Below are positions 21,429 to 29,229 of a DNA stretch of 64,000 bases, one piece after another. A model generated the notes under the pieces. It made no database searches. It was not told the origin of the DNA and saw nothing but the letters and a program-made list of their open reading frames with translations. The position numbers and the translations under genes are program-made. How positions within the stretch are numbered: the first letter of the stretch is position 1; each line of letters opens with the position of its first letter. Location of the stretch: NCBI RefSeq assembly GCF_001552595.1, contig NZ_BCRM01000008.1:186001-250000 (forward strand), given 5' to 3'. Source of the DNA: Rhodococcus erythropolis NBRC 15567 (GTDB lineage Bacteria; Actinomycetota; Actinomycetes; Mycobacteriales; Mycobacteriaceae).

Positions 21429-22535
21429 GTGCTCAATTTCATTTACTATCCGGTATCCGCGATTCTGTGGGTCTGGCACAAGGTCTTCGGGTTCATTCTC
21501 GGCCCGGACAACGGAATAGCCTGGGCGCTCTCCGTGGTGTTCCTGGTGTTCACCTTGCGTGCGGTTCTGTACAAGCCGTTCGTGAAGCAGGTCCGCACGA
21601 CCCGCCAGATGCAGGAACTGCAGCCGCAGATCAAGGCATTGCAGAAGAAGTATTCGGGCGACCGTCAGCGCCAGGCCGTCGAGATGCAGAAGCTCCAGAA
21701 GGAGCACGGATTCAACCCGATCATGGGCTGTCTCCCGGTCTTGGCTCAGGCTCCGGTGTTCATCGGTCTGTTCCACGTCCTGCGCTCGTTCAACCGCACC
21801 GGCACCGGCATGGGCCAGCTGGGCATGAGCGCCGAGGACAACCTCAACACCCCGAACTACGTCTTCTCGGCCACTGACGTCCAGTCGTTCCTGGATGCTC
21901 GTCTGTTCGGCGCGCCCATCTCGGCCGCGATCACGACGCCGGTTGCGCAGCTTCAGGCTTATGTCACCGAGAACGTTCCCGAGCTTCCGTCACGCCTGAA
22001 CATCATTCTCGTGGCCGCTCCGTTGATGATCATCGCCAGCATCGCGACCCACTTCAACTCACGCGCTTCCGTTGCCCGTCAGAGCGAAGCAGCTGCCGCG
22101 AACCCGCAGTCCGCGATCATGAACAAGCTCGCGCTGTACGTCTTCCCGCTCGGTGTTCTGGTCGGTGGACCGTTCCTTCCGATCGCGATCCTCCTGTACT
22201 GGGTGTCGAACAACATCTGGACCTACGGTCAGCAGCACCTCGTCTTCCGCAAGATCGATGCCGAAGAAGAAGCGAAGAAGCAGGAAGCGATCACTCGCCG
22301 CAACGACAATGCGCCCAAGCCCGGTGCCCGTCCCGATCCCGGTAAGAAGAAGGGATCCCCGGCTGCGCTGAAGACCGCGGATTCAGCCGACGACGACGGT
22401 GACGCCCCGGAAGTTTCGCTCAAGAAGCCTCAGCCGAAGCCCTCGGGTTCCAGTGGTGGTTCTACGTCGAAACCGAAACAGAACCGGCCACAGAGCAACC
22501 GCGGCAACTCCCCCAAGCGCAATAAACGGCGCTGA
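21429..22535 (+). CDS. yidC: Membrane protein insertase YidC/Oxa1
   Basis: 368 residues from GTG ([20 protein letters not shown]), with GAGGAG about 11 nt upstream; longer in-frame starts lie inside yidD. Helices and family motifs include [20 protein letters not shown], the cytoplasmic hairpin [31 protein letters not shown], and the final [21 protein letters not shown] ~90-residue Lys/Pro/Ser-rich cytoplasmic tail follows, as in Gram-positive YidC, where it helps ribosome binding. It inserts membrane proteins alone or with SecYEG. Confidence 0.96.
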   Translation: MLNFIYYPVSAILWVWHKVFGFILGPDNGIAWALSVVFLVFTLRAVLYKPFVKQVRTTRQMQELQPQIKALQKKYSGDRQRQAVEMQKLQKEHGFNPIMGCLPVLAQAPVFIGLFHVLRSFNRTGTGMGQLGMSAEDNLNTPNYVFSATDVQSFLDARLFGAPISAAITTPVAQLQAYVTENVPELPSRLNIILVAAPLMIIASIATHFNSRASVARQSEAAAANPQSAIMNKLALYVFPLGVLVGGPFLPIAILLYWVSNNIWTYGQQHLVFRKIDAEEEAKKQEAITRRNDNAPKPGARPDPGKKKGSPAALKTADSADDDGDAPEVSLKKPQPKPSGSSGGSTSKPKQNRPQSNRGNSPKRNKRR

Positions 22536-22555
22536 TCCAGGAAAGAGAACGACCA

Positions 22556-23119
22556 ATGTCCAGTGAAGCTGACATCGTTGTGGATGGAGAGAACGCAGAC
22601 GTGAGCACCGAGACCACTGCGCCGGTTACCGATGTGGATGTAGACATCGACGATTCCGATGACGATTTGATCGAAGAGGGCGAGATCGCCGGCGACTACC
22701 TCGAGCAGTTGCTCGACGTGCTCGATTTCGACGGAGACATCGACCTTGACGTCGAGGGCGATCGGGCGATCGTCAGCATCGACGGCGGCGACGACCTGAC
22801 CAAGCTTGTGGGACGCAAGGGTGAGGTTCTGGATGCTCTCCAGGAGCTGACTCGTCTGGCTGTTCAGCAGTCGACCGGAGAGCGCAGCCGCTTGATGCTC
22901 GACATCGCCGGGTGGCGTGCAGGCCGGCGCGAGGCACTCAGTGCTCTCGGTGCGGAAGCTGCACAGCGTGTTCTCGAGACCGGCGAACGCGAAGAGCTTG
23001 CTCCGATGACGCCGTTCGAACGCAAGATCGTGCACGACGCCGTCGCCAAGGTCGCCGGTGTTTCCAGCGAGAGCGAAGGCGCTGAACCGTCTCGCCGAGT
23101 CGTTGTCCTCAAGGACTGA
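22556..23119 (+). CDS. khpB: KhpB/Jag RNA-binding protein (KH + R3H)
   Basis: 187 residues. An acidic N terminus (residues 1-50) is followed by a KH domain with the GRKG loop in LTKLVGRKGEVLDALQELTRLA, then an R3H domain with LMLDIAGWRAGRREAL and the terminal MTPFERKIVHDAVA. KhpB proteins bind RNA with KhpA and influence cell elongation. It is 20 bp downstream of yidC, the conserved pairing in many bacteria (Rv3920c in M. tuberculosis). Confidence 0.93.
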   Translation: MSSEADIVVDGENADVSTETTAPVTDVDVDIDDSDDDLIEEGEIAGDYLEQLLDVLDFDGDIDLDVEGDRAIVSIDGGDDLTKLVGRKGEVLDALQELTRLAVQQSTGERSRLMLDIAGWRAGRREALSALGAEAAQRVLETGEREELAPMTPFERKIVHDAVAKVAGVSSESEGAEPSRRVVVLKD

Positions 23120-23137
23120 CACTCCCCCTGATCGAAT

Positions 23138-23168
23138 GCGGGCCCCGGATTTTCCGGGGCCCGCTTTT
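23138..23168 (+). terminator. Rho-independent terminator after khpB
   Basis: GCGGGCCCCGG and CCGGGGCCCGC form an 11-bp GC-only stem around ATTTT, followed by TTTT. It closes the rpmH-rnpA-yidD-yidC-khpB unit. Confidence 0.9.
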
Positions 23169-23180
23169 GTGTCCGAGAGG

Positions 23181-23196
23181 TGTTTCACGTGAAACC
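23181..23196. other. parS: parS site 1
   Basis: TGTTTCACGTGAAACC, one mismatch to the consensus ParB site TGTTTCACGTGAAACA. Intergenic, just after the khpB terminator. Confidence 0.95.
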
Positions 23197-23222
23197 GAAT
23201 CCGGCAGCACGGTGAAGGTCAG

Positions 23223-23567
23223 GTGCCTATCGTTGTCGACATGTCCAACGAGCGCTCCGGATTCCCTCTCGGATTGATGACCCTTGGGGCCTTGATAGGG
23301 ATGCTCGTGTGCGGCCTGAGCTATTGGCCCGTGGTCTTCGAACTACAGCAGAAAATGGAAGTCCAGTCCTTTCCGCCGGGCGGTCTGAAGTATTGGCTCT
23401 GCTGGTTGTTGCCGCTGGGAGTAGTCGCCGTCGTATTCATTCCACTTGCACTGGCATGGCGATCCGGGAGACCGGTCATGCTCAGCTTCGCGATTGCCTT
23501 CTTGTTCGTCGGGGGTGCACTGTGCATGTTCGGATATTCGATCGACAACATGCCGTACTACATGTGA
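23223..23567 (+). CDS. Small hypothetical membrane protein
   Basis: 114 residues from the GTG; an ATG six codons later (MSNERSGFPLG) is equally possible, and GAAGG lies just before the GTG. Three hydrophobic segments: GLMTLGALIGMLVCGLSYW, WLCWLLPLGVVAVVFIPLAL and MLSFAIAFLFVGGALCMFGY. No family recognised. It lies between parS sites 1 and 2 and is not part of the conserved origin gene set. Confidence 0.55.
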   Translation: MPIVVDMSNERSGFPLGLMTLGALIGMLVCGLSYWPVVFELQQKMEVQSFPPGGLKYWLCWLLPLGVVAVVFIPLALAWRSGRPVMLSFAIAFLFVGGALCMFGYSIDNMPYYM

Positions 23568-23568
23568 G

Positions 23569-23584
23569 CCCCTCCCCTCCCCCA
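23569..23584. repeat. C-rich 16-mer, copy 1
   Basis: CCCCTCCCCTCCCCCA, intergenic right after the small membrane gene and 19 bp before parS site 2. Identical copies occur at 25301 and 27355. Confidence 0.9.
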
Positions 23585-23602
23585 GGAGGAATAGTCGGCC
23601 TT

Positions 23603-23618
23603 CGTTTCACGTGAAACC
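23603..23618. other. parS: parS site 2
   Basis: CGTTTCACGTGAAACC: the 14-bp core is perfect, with only the two outer bases differing from consensus. Confidence 0.93.
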
Positions 23619-23824
23619 GGATCGATGGTTGTTGCCCCGAGCCCTCGAACTCCGCCCCAGATTGCCGCCACAATGGATCACCGACCTGATGTCGTCAGGC
23701 CTGCTGGCAAGGTCGTCACCTTCGGCGCTGGCATCCGATGACCGACAACCCGCCAGCCCTCACTTCGACGGCCCCCGGATTGGGGCGTCATCAACAACGA
23801 TCAACAAGGAATTAGCATCCACAC

Positions 23825-24310
23825 ATGCACGTCGACATCGAAGGCGCCACCCGGATCGCCCGCCTCGCCGCAGAATTCGACTGGACCTGGGCCGTCGACG
23901 ACCTCGAACCCTTCTGCGCACAAGCTGGATGGGAACTCGTCGAACTCAGGCAAGGTGGCGGCTCGATACGAACGAACCTTCATGTCTGCCGGCCGAAGGC
24001 GAACATGTTCAGGCGGAACCGTTCGATGCACTACATCTCAATCTTCGTCTCGGACCTGGCAGATCTAGGTATTCCCAAGGCAGAAGTTCGCCCGTTGCTG
24101 GTCGAGGGGTTCACGAACCTCGATGTGGCATTTACCGCACTCCTGGGGACAGCCACGAGCGCCGAACCCGGACCTGAGGCAACTATCCGGTGGGATCTGC
24201 CGAAAGCGGTCATCACACTGCACCGGGGTTTCAGTGCAATCCACCTCGCTCTGAAGAGTCCGAAGTATCAGGCATGGATGGATGAGCCCGAACCGGAGGA
24301 CGAGGACTAG
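23825..24310 (+). CDS. DUF6301 family protein
   Basis: 161 residues, soluble. It begins MHVDIEGATRIARLAAEFDW, followed by TWAVDDLEPFCAQAGWE, and ends with an acidic tail WMDEPEPEDED. This matches my memory of DUF6301, a family of small acidic proteins of Nocardia and Rhodococcus with no known function. Some relatives sit beside polymorphic toxin or ESX-effector genes, which would make an immunity or chaperone role possible; no such toxin is intact here. A short upstream open stretch ending VTFGAGIR and a downstream decayed gene suggest a remnant accessory locus. Weak ribosome site (AAGGAATT, 13 nt upstream). Confidence 0.6.
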   Translation: MHVDIEGATRIARLAAEFDWTWAVDDLEPFCAQAGWELVELRQGGGSIRTNLHVCRPKANMFRRNRSMHYISIFVSDLADLGIPKAEVRPLLVEGFTNLDVAFTALLGTATSAEPGPEATIRWDLPKAVITLHRGFSAIHLALKSPKYQAWMDEPEPEDED

Positions 24311-24448
24311 CGATCGAGGTCGGCGAGATCGCATCCGGTGTGGGAACAGGTTTGCGCACTCCTCACACGAATCGGACCACTCACATCGAATGGGCTTCGT
24401 CGCCACGCAAAGTCGATGATGCAGGCTTCGGGGTGAGATCGGCGGCGA

Positions 24449-25053
24449 CTACTTTGCCAAGCAAACCGGAATCGACCTCATCTTCACGGGCTCCGGTTCA
24501 TAGACTGCGGACCGCGTCGGGGTAATCACGGGACCGCATTGAGTTCGGTTGACTCGCGGGGTGTGCGCGATCGGCGTCGCGCCCACACCTGCTGCTGGTG
24601 TCGGCACGAGAGCGGGTCCGGGCTGTTTGAGGTGGAATGGCTTGGCGGTGCCCGGATCGAACTCGTGAGCGGTGATCTTGTTGGTTCCGGGTTCGGTATG
24701 CACCAACAGGTAGTCGTAGTCCTTGCCGTCCAACAACTCCTGCACCAAGCGCGGATCTTAATCGCGCACAGCGTGCAGCGCTTTCGAGTCCAGGCGCAGG
24801 AATTCATCCTGCGCATCGGGCAGGTCCCCTGCTCGACTTTGATCTTCCCGCCGACACCGGTATCCACATCGAAGGCGAACTCGCCATGCGCATCCTGTGA
24901 TGCGAAGCTCCTTGGATTCGCGGTTTGTGATGCCAAGTCTCCGGTGTCCCGCAACAGGAGTGTCAAGCCGCCGGATGTATGGCTCGCAACAACCGGCGGT
25001 GAGATAACGATGCTGTCCGGGACTTGGACTCGAAGCTCATCCGCGTCGAACAA
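24449..25053 (-). pseudogene. Disrupted gene of unknown family (frameshift plus stop)
   Basis: From a TTG at 25053 the frame reads FDADELRVQVPDSIVISPP, then GGLTLLLRDTGDLASQ and FAFDVDTGVGGKIKVEQG. A one-base shift near 24835 then gives DLPDAQDEFLRLDSKALHAVRD, an in-frame TAA at about 24766, and DPRLVQELLDGKDYDYLLVH, EPGTNKITAHEFDPGTAKPF. Sense continues on both sides of the two lesions, so this is a recently broken gene rather than chance frames. The family is not recognised. Neighbour of the DUF6301 gene on the opposite strand. Confidence 0.6.
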
Positions 25054-25177
25054 CAGATTGCGTCAGACCGACCGAGTCCGTTCGGCTGTCCGACGGCAGC
25101 AATTCTCTACAACCACTTTTCGTAAAAAATTGCCCATTTTGGGCCCGAATTCCATCCATGTAACTACCTACGGCAGT

Positions 25178-25193
25178 TTCGTCACTGTGATGA
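25178..25193. repeat. TTCGTCACTGTGA element, copy 1
   Basis: TTCGTCACTGTGATGA shares its first 14 bases with the perfect palindrome at 28327 except at one arm end. It lies 43 bp before parS site 3. Confidence 0.5.
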
Positions 25194-25235
25194 TATTGAT
25201 AATCGACCTCCTATCTGCGTTCGATCGCCCGGCTA

Positions 25236-25251
25236 TGTTTCACGTGAAACG
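25236..25251. other. parS: parS site 3
   Basis: TGTTTCACGTGAAACG, one outer-base mismatch to consensus; intergenic. Confidence 0.95.
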
Positions 25252-25280
25252 GGTCAGAACTCGGAGAATTATCAGCGCAA

Positions 25281-25296
25281 TGTTTCACGTGGAACG
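25281..25296. other. parS: parS site 4 (degenerate)
   Basis: TGTTTCACGTGGAACG: A to G inside the right arm plus an outer-base change. It is 29 bp from site 3. Confidence 0.75.
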
Positions 25297-25300
25297 TGAA

Positions 25301-25316
25301 CCCCTCCCCTCCCCCA
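25301..25316. repeat. C-rich 16-mer, copy 2
   Basis: CCCCTCCCCTCCCCCA, identical to copies at 23569 and 27355, starting 4 bp after parS site 4. Confidence 0.9.
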
Positions 25317-25461
25317 CTTGAATTTTGGGCGGAATACTTCCCAAAGAATGAACGAGTCGGCAGACTCACAGCGAGTCGGTGTGCAGAAGCGAACACATGT
25401 CGGCTTCGGAGCGGATAATGATTTCGGTCTTGATTGTTGATTTCGCGGTTTACGCGGGAGG

Positions 25462-26142
25462 ATGTTTCACGTGGAACAGAATGGTGCGGCGTCGGTTGAC
25501 TGGGACGAACAAGAGACTGCGCGCGCAGTGTTCGGTGACAGATATGAGATCGCGGAACGGTACTACCAATCCCTGGCAACGGATGGTGTCGAGCGCGGGC
25601 TGATTGGTCCCCGTGAGGTTCCCCGACTGTGGGAGCGTCACCTTCTCAATTGCGCAGTGATCGGTGAACTGATCGCCGAAGGTGAGTCGGTTGTGGACGT
25701 AGGAAGCGGTGCCGGCCTACCCGGAATCCCTCTCGCGATCGCCCGCCCGGACTTGAAGGTGACTCTCGTCGAACCGTTGCTTCGACGCTCTGTGTACCTC
25801 GCGGAGTTCATCGAGTCCAACGGATTGGACGTATTGGTTGTCCGAGGCCGAGCCGAGGAATCGGGTGTTGTGAAGGAAGCGGGCGGTGCGGACGTGGTCA
25901 CTTCGCGGGCCGTGGCGCCTCTGGAGAAGCTCGCACGTTGGTCCCTCCCACTCATTCACGAGCACGGCCGGATGTTGGCACTCAAAGGTTCGAGCGCCGC
26001 CGAGGAGATCGAGCGGGACCGTACGGCGCTCACCAAATTGGGCGCAGGTAAGTTGGAAATACTCGAATGTGGAGCCAAGATTCTCCGCACCCCCACCGTG
26101 GTGGTGAAGGCCGAACGTCTCCCGAAGCGTCGCCAGCGTTGA
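25462..26142 (+). CDS. rsmG: 16S rRNA (guanine527-N7)-methyltransferase RsmG (GidB)
   Basis: 226 residues; the ATG follows GGGAGG closely. SAM-binding motif [20 protein letters not shown], then [25 protein letters not shown] and [16 protein letters not shown] are typical of RsmG. It methylates G527 of 16S rRNA; loss gives low-level streptomycin resistance in many bacteria. The first six codons (MFHVEQ) are themselves a parS-like site. Confidence 0.96.
   Translation: MFHVEQNGAASVDWDEQETARAVFGDRYEIAERYYQSLATDGVERGLIGPREVPRLWERHLLNCAVIGELIAEGESVVDVGSGAGLPGIPLAIARPDLKVTLVEPLLRRSVYLAEFIESNGLDVLVVRGRAEESGVVKEAGGADVVTSRAVAPLEKLARWSLPLIHEHGRMLALKGSSAAEEIERDRTALTKLGAGKLEILECGAKILRTPTVVVKAERLPKRRQR
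25463..25478. other. parS: parS site 5, overlapping the rsmG start codon
   Basis: TGTTTCACGTGGAACA, one mismatch (A to G in the right arm). It begins at the T of the rsmG ATG, so the site is translated as part of MFHVEQ. Confidence 0.85.
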
Positions 26143-26223
26143 TGATTTACACGCATGCAATCGAGAGCAATGTACAGATGATGAGAGCACCTAGTGATCG
26201 ATTCCCAATCGAAGGAGCAGTCA

Positions 26224-27228
26224 ATGTCGGGTCGATCTGAATCCGCCGTTTCACGTGAAACACCGAAGCAGCACACGGGCGCGGGTGCGGATCAGATCGT
26301 CAACGACGACGACGACAATTTCACCGCCCCCTACGCGGCGATCTCCTCGGAGGAGACTCCCATCGGGGCGGCCGCACATCGAGCGAGCCAGGTGCTTCAC
26401 CCCCATTCGGTGACGCTGCCGAAGCCGGCGTTCCGCCGCGTGATCACCATCGCGAACCAGAAGGGCGGCGTCGGGAAGACGACGACCACGGTGAACCTTG
26501 CGTCGGCGCTCGCCCTTCAAGGGCTCACTGTCCTCGTGGTCGATTTGGACCCTCAGGGCAACGCCAGCACGGCTCTGGGCGTCGTCCATACCTCGGGCAC
26601 CCCCTCCAGTTACGAGTTGCTCATAGGCGAAGTGAAGGCCCCGGAGGCGATCCAGACCAGCCCGCACAGTGAGCGACTTCTCTGCATCCCGGCAACGATC
26701 GATTTGGCGGGCGCCGAGATCGAATTGGTCTCCATGGTTGCCCGCGAGAATCGACTCAAAGGCGCGCTCAACGACAAGGTGCTCGCAGAGCTCGACGTCG
26801 ACTTCGTCCTCATCGACTGCCCGCCCTCGCTGGGGCTGCTGACCGTCAACGCGATGGTTGCTGCCAAGGAAGTCCTGATCCCGATCCAGTGCGAGTACTA
26901 CGCCCTCGAGGGGGTCGGTCAGTTGCTCCGCAACATCGAACTCGTCCAGGCTCATCTGAACCCGGATCTGCATGTCTCCACGGTCCTTCTGACGATGTAC
27001 GACGGGCGCACCAAGCTGGCCGACCAGGTCGCCGAAGAAGTACGCAAGCACTTCGGCGAGGCCGTACTGCGCGCTGTGATTCCCCGCAGTGTGAAGGTTT
27101 CCGAGGCTCCCGGATACGGAATGACAGTTCTCGATTACGACCCCGGTTCACGCGGCGCCATGAGTTACCTCGACGCCGGACGCGAACTTGCCGCCCGCTC
27201 TGCCACCACGACGACCCAGGAGCAGTGA
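26224..27228 (+). CDS. parA: Chromosome partitioning ATPase ParA
   Basis: 334 residues from ATG ([14 protein letters not shown]) 6 nt after AAGGAG; a GTG ten codons upstream lacks a site. A ~75-residue N-terminal extension precedes the deviant Walker [11 protein letters not shown]; then come [10 protein letters not shown] and [17 protein letters not shown]. It moves ParB-parS complexes after replication. Its end is one base before the parB start. Confidence 0.96.
   Translation: MSGRSESAVSRETPKQHTGAGADQIVNDDDDNFTAPYAAISSEETPIGAAAHRASQVLHPHSVTLPKPAFRRVITIANQKGGVGKTTTTVNLASALALQGLTVLVVDLDPQGNASTALGVVHTSGTPSSYELLIGEVKAPEAIQTSPHSERLLCIPATIDLAGAEIELVSMVARENRLKGALNDKVLAELDVDFVLIDCPPSLGLLTVNAMVAAKEVLIPIQCEYYALEGVGQLLRNIELVQAHLNPDLHVSTVLLTMYDGRTKLADQVAEEVRKHFGEAVLRAVIPRSVKVSEAPGYGMTVLDYDPGSRGAMSYLDAGRELAARSATTTTQEQ
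26247..26262. other. parS: parS site 6, inside parA
   Basis: CGTTTCACGTGAAACA, one outer mismatch. It is translated as part of AVSRETP near the parA N terminus. Confidence 0.92.
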
Positions 27229-27229
27229 G

Positions 27230-28270
27230 ATGAGTCAAGCACGCAAAGGTGGATTGGGCCGCGGCTTGGCTGCTCTCATCCCCACTGGGCCGGCCACGGC
27301 ACCGGGTTTGGGATCGGCTGCAGCGGACGTCGTAATCGGCGTCGACAAGCGCAACCCCTCCCCTCCCCCACCGACGAAGGCAGCTCCGAAAACGCCGAAA
27401 GCCACCAAGGCGACGGCTGCGAAGGCTCCGGTGGAAGCTGAGCCGGAGACCGAACTCGAGCCGACCGGCGCGGTCTATCTCGAGATCGAACCGAGCCTGA
27501 TCGAGACGAACCCGAAGCAGCCTCGCAGCGTTTTCGACGAGGAAGCGCTCGCGGAGTTGGTTCACTCGATCCGCGAATTCGGCTTGATGCAGCCGATCGT
27601 GGTCCGTCGTCACGGTGACAAGTACCAACTTGTCATGGGTGAGCGTCGCTGGCGCGCGAGCCAGGAAGCCGGGCTGGAGAAGATTCCGGCGATCATTCGT
27701 GAAACCGATGACGACTCGATGTTGCGCGACGCACTCCTTGAGAACATCCATCGAGTGCAGTTGAACCCCCTCGAGGAGGCAGCGGCGTATCAGCAGTTGC
27801 TCGAGGAGTTCGAAGTAACCCACGAAGAATTGGCCAATCGGATCGGACGTTCGCGTCCCGTCGTGACCAACATGATTCGTCTGCTGAAGCTGCCGGTGGC
27901 GGTTCAGCGCCGCGTTGCGGCTGGAGTACTTTCGGCCGGCCATGCTCGCGCACTGCTGTCCCTCGAGGCGGGTGCCGACGCTCAGGAAGTCATGGCGGCA
28001 CGCATCGTCGCCGAAGGAATGTCGGTTCGCGCGACGGAGGAAGCCGTCACTCTTGCCAACCGGGCGGACAACGAGATCGCTCCCCCGCAGAAGCGCAAGC
28101 CCATCGTGATGCCGGGTCTGCAGGATGTGGCCGAGCGGTTGTCGGACTCGTTCGACACCCGGGTGACTGTCAGTCTGGGCAAGCGGAAGGGAAAGATTGT
28201 GGTCGAATTCGGCTCGGTCGACGACCTACAACGCATCGTCGGAATGATGGAAGCGCAGAAATCGACGTAG
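27230..28270 (+). CDS. parB: Chromosome partitioning protein ParB
   Basis: 346 residues from the ATG directly behind the parA stop. The Lys/Ala/Pro-rich N-terminal linker is followed by the ParB N domain ([17 protein letters not shown]), the CTP-binding GERRWRAS and [14 protein letters not shown]. The [20 protein letters not shown] is present, and the C-terminal dimer domain ends [12 protein letters not shown]. It loads on the parS sites found upstream and recruits SMC. Confidence 0.96.
   Translation: MSQARKGGLGRGLAALIPTGPATAPGLGSAAADVVIGVDKRNPSPPPPTKAAPKTPKATKATAAKAPVEAEPETELEPTGAVYLEIEPSLIETNPKQPRSVFDEEALAELVHSIREFGLMQPIVVRRHGDKYQLVMGERRWRASQEAGLEKIPAIIRETDDDSMLRDALLENIHRVQLNPLEEAAAYQQLLEEFEVTHEELANRIGRSRPVVTNMIRLLKLPVAVQRRVAAGVLSAGHARALLSLEAGADAQEVMAARIVAEGMSVRATEEAVTLANRADNEIAPPQKRKPIVMPGLQDVAERLSDSFDTRVTVSLGKRKGKIVVEFGSVDDLQRIVGMMEAQKST
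27355..27370. repeat. C-rich 16-mer, copy 3 (inside parB)
   Basis: CCCCTCCCCTCCCCCA, translated as part of NPSPPPPT in the disordered N-terminal linker of ParB. Confidence 0.9.
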
Positions 28271-28326
28271 TGAACTCGGATGCCCGTTTGGTGACGTAAT
28301 TACGATGACCGGGCACACCACCTATT

Positions 28327-28343
28327 TTCGTCACTGTGACGAA
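28327..28343. repeat. Perfect palindrome TTCGTCAC-T-GTGACGAA
   Basis: Two 8-bp arms around one base, in the 255-bp gap between parB and the GNAT-like gene. No T tail follows, so a protein-binding site is likelier than a terminator. A partial copy lies at 25178. Confidence 0.6.
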
Positions 28344-28525
28344 TTTAGGTGGTCCGAGCTTCTCGAAATCTTGAACCGGGACGAAAGATGTTGAACAGCA
28401 ATACATTAGAGCGATCAACTCTCGCGCCACTGCCGACTCGGTACAGCTGGCCTATCCTGGAGAAGAAAAAAGCGGCGGGCGAACATCAAAACCGCTTCGG
28501 GGACCTACGGAGAGTGAGTTAGTCA

Positions 28526-29209
28526 GTGTCGACTCACGTCATCACCTCTCTCACGCTCGACAGCCTGGATCAGCTTTCTGCCCATGCGCGTCGATGCGTG
28601 TTCTGGGAGATGGACCCGGGCGCGCTTCACGACGCCCGAGGATTCTGCGATCAGGAATTCGAGAAGGAAGCCTGGCTGTCGATGGTCATGCTCGAGTGGG
28701 GTTCGTGCGGACAGGTCGCCGTCCGCGACGGAAAGCCGCTTGGAAGTGCGTTGTACGCCCCTCCCCGCATGATCCCGCGCGCGCAACTGTTTCCGACCAG
28801 CCCGGTCAGCTCGGACGCAGTGCTTCTGACAAGCCTTCGCCTCGAGCCCTCGGGCATAGAGGAAGAACTAGGGCCAAGCCTGCTGGCCGCTGTCGTGACA
28901 GATCTGGTTCGACGCGGAGTTCGTGCGCTCGAGGCATTCGGTATCCGTAGCGACGACTTGGGACCTGCTTCCGACGTGGCCAGCGCAACGGCCGCTCTGG
29001 AATGTTCACCCGCAGAATGCATGATCAGTGCCGAGTTCCTCGAGGATTACGGTTTCGAGGTCGTGGCACCGCACCATCGCTATCCGCGGCTTCGTCTCGA
29101 ACTCAATCGAGATCACGAATGGAAAGTCGACGTCGAAGAAGCCCTCGACCGTCTACTGAAGGCCGCAGCTCTCGAAATGGTGGAGATCAGCGAGCTCGCC
29201 AGAGTGTGA
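28526..29209 (+). CDS. GNAT-like acetyltransferase family protein (Rv3916c homologue)
   Basis: 227 residues, GTG start behind GGAGAG (about 14 nt). A GNAT-like fold is suggested by WEMDPGALHD, GQVAVRDGKPLGSALYAPP, and a final AECMISAEFLEDYGFEVVAPHHRYPRLRLEL. The central acetyl-CoA P-loop is poorly conserved. Its place after parB and convergent with cwlM equals that of M. tuberculosis Rv3916c. Substrate unknown. Confidence 0.65.
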   Translation: MSTHVITSLTLDSLDQLSAHARRCVFWEMDPGALHDARGFCDQEFEKEAWLSMVMLEWGSCGQVAVRDGKPLGSALYAPPRMIPRAQLFPTSPVSSDAVLLTSLRLEPSGIEEELGPSLLAAVVTDLVRRGVRALEAFGIRSDDLGPASDVASATAALECSPAECMISAEFLEDYGFEVVAPHHRYPRLRLELNRDHEWKVDVEEALDRLLKAAALEMVEISELARV

Positions 29210-29229
29210 GCAGGTGCCGACCGCAGGAC

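Larger units (their letters stand above)
24311..25461. other. Accessory pocket without an intact gene
   Basis: About 1.15 kb between the DUF6301 gene and rsmG. It holds one disrupted minus-strand reading frame (24449-25053), two parS sites (25236, 25281), one C-rich 16-mer and the element at 25178. The A/T-richer section 25090-25220 carries no recognisable gene. Confidence 0.6.

Noticed and set aside
23672-23740. Short plus-strand frame ending VTFGAGIR before the DUF6301 gene
   Set aside because: Only 22 codons, no ribosome site, and no homologue I can name; at most a remnant.
25132-25144. GCCCA-TTT-TGGGC as a terminator
   Set aside because: 5-bp stem with no T tail and no gene ending beside it.
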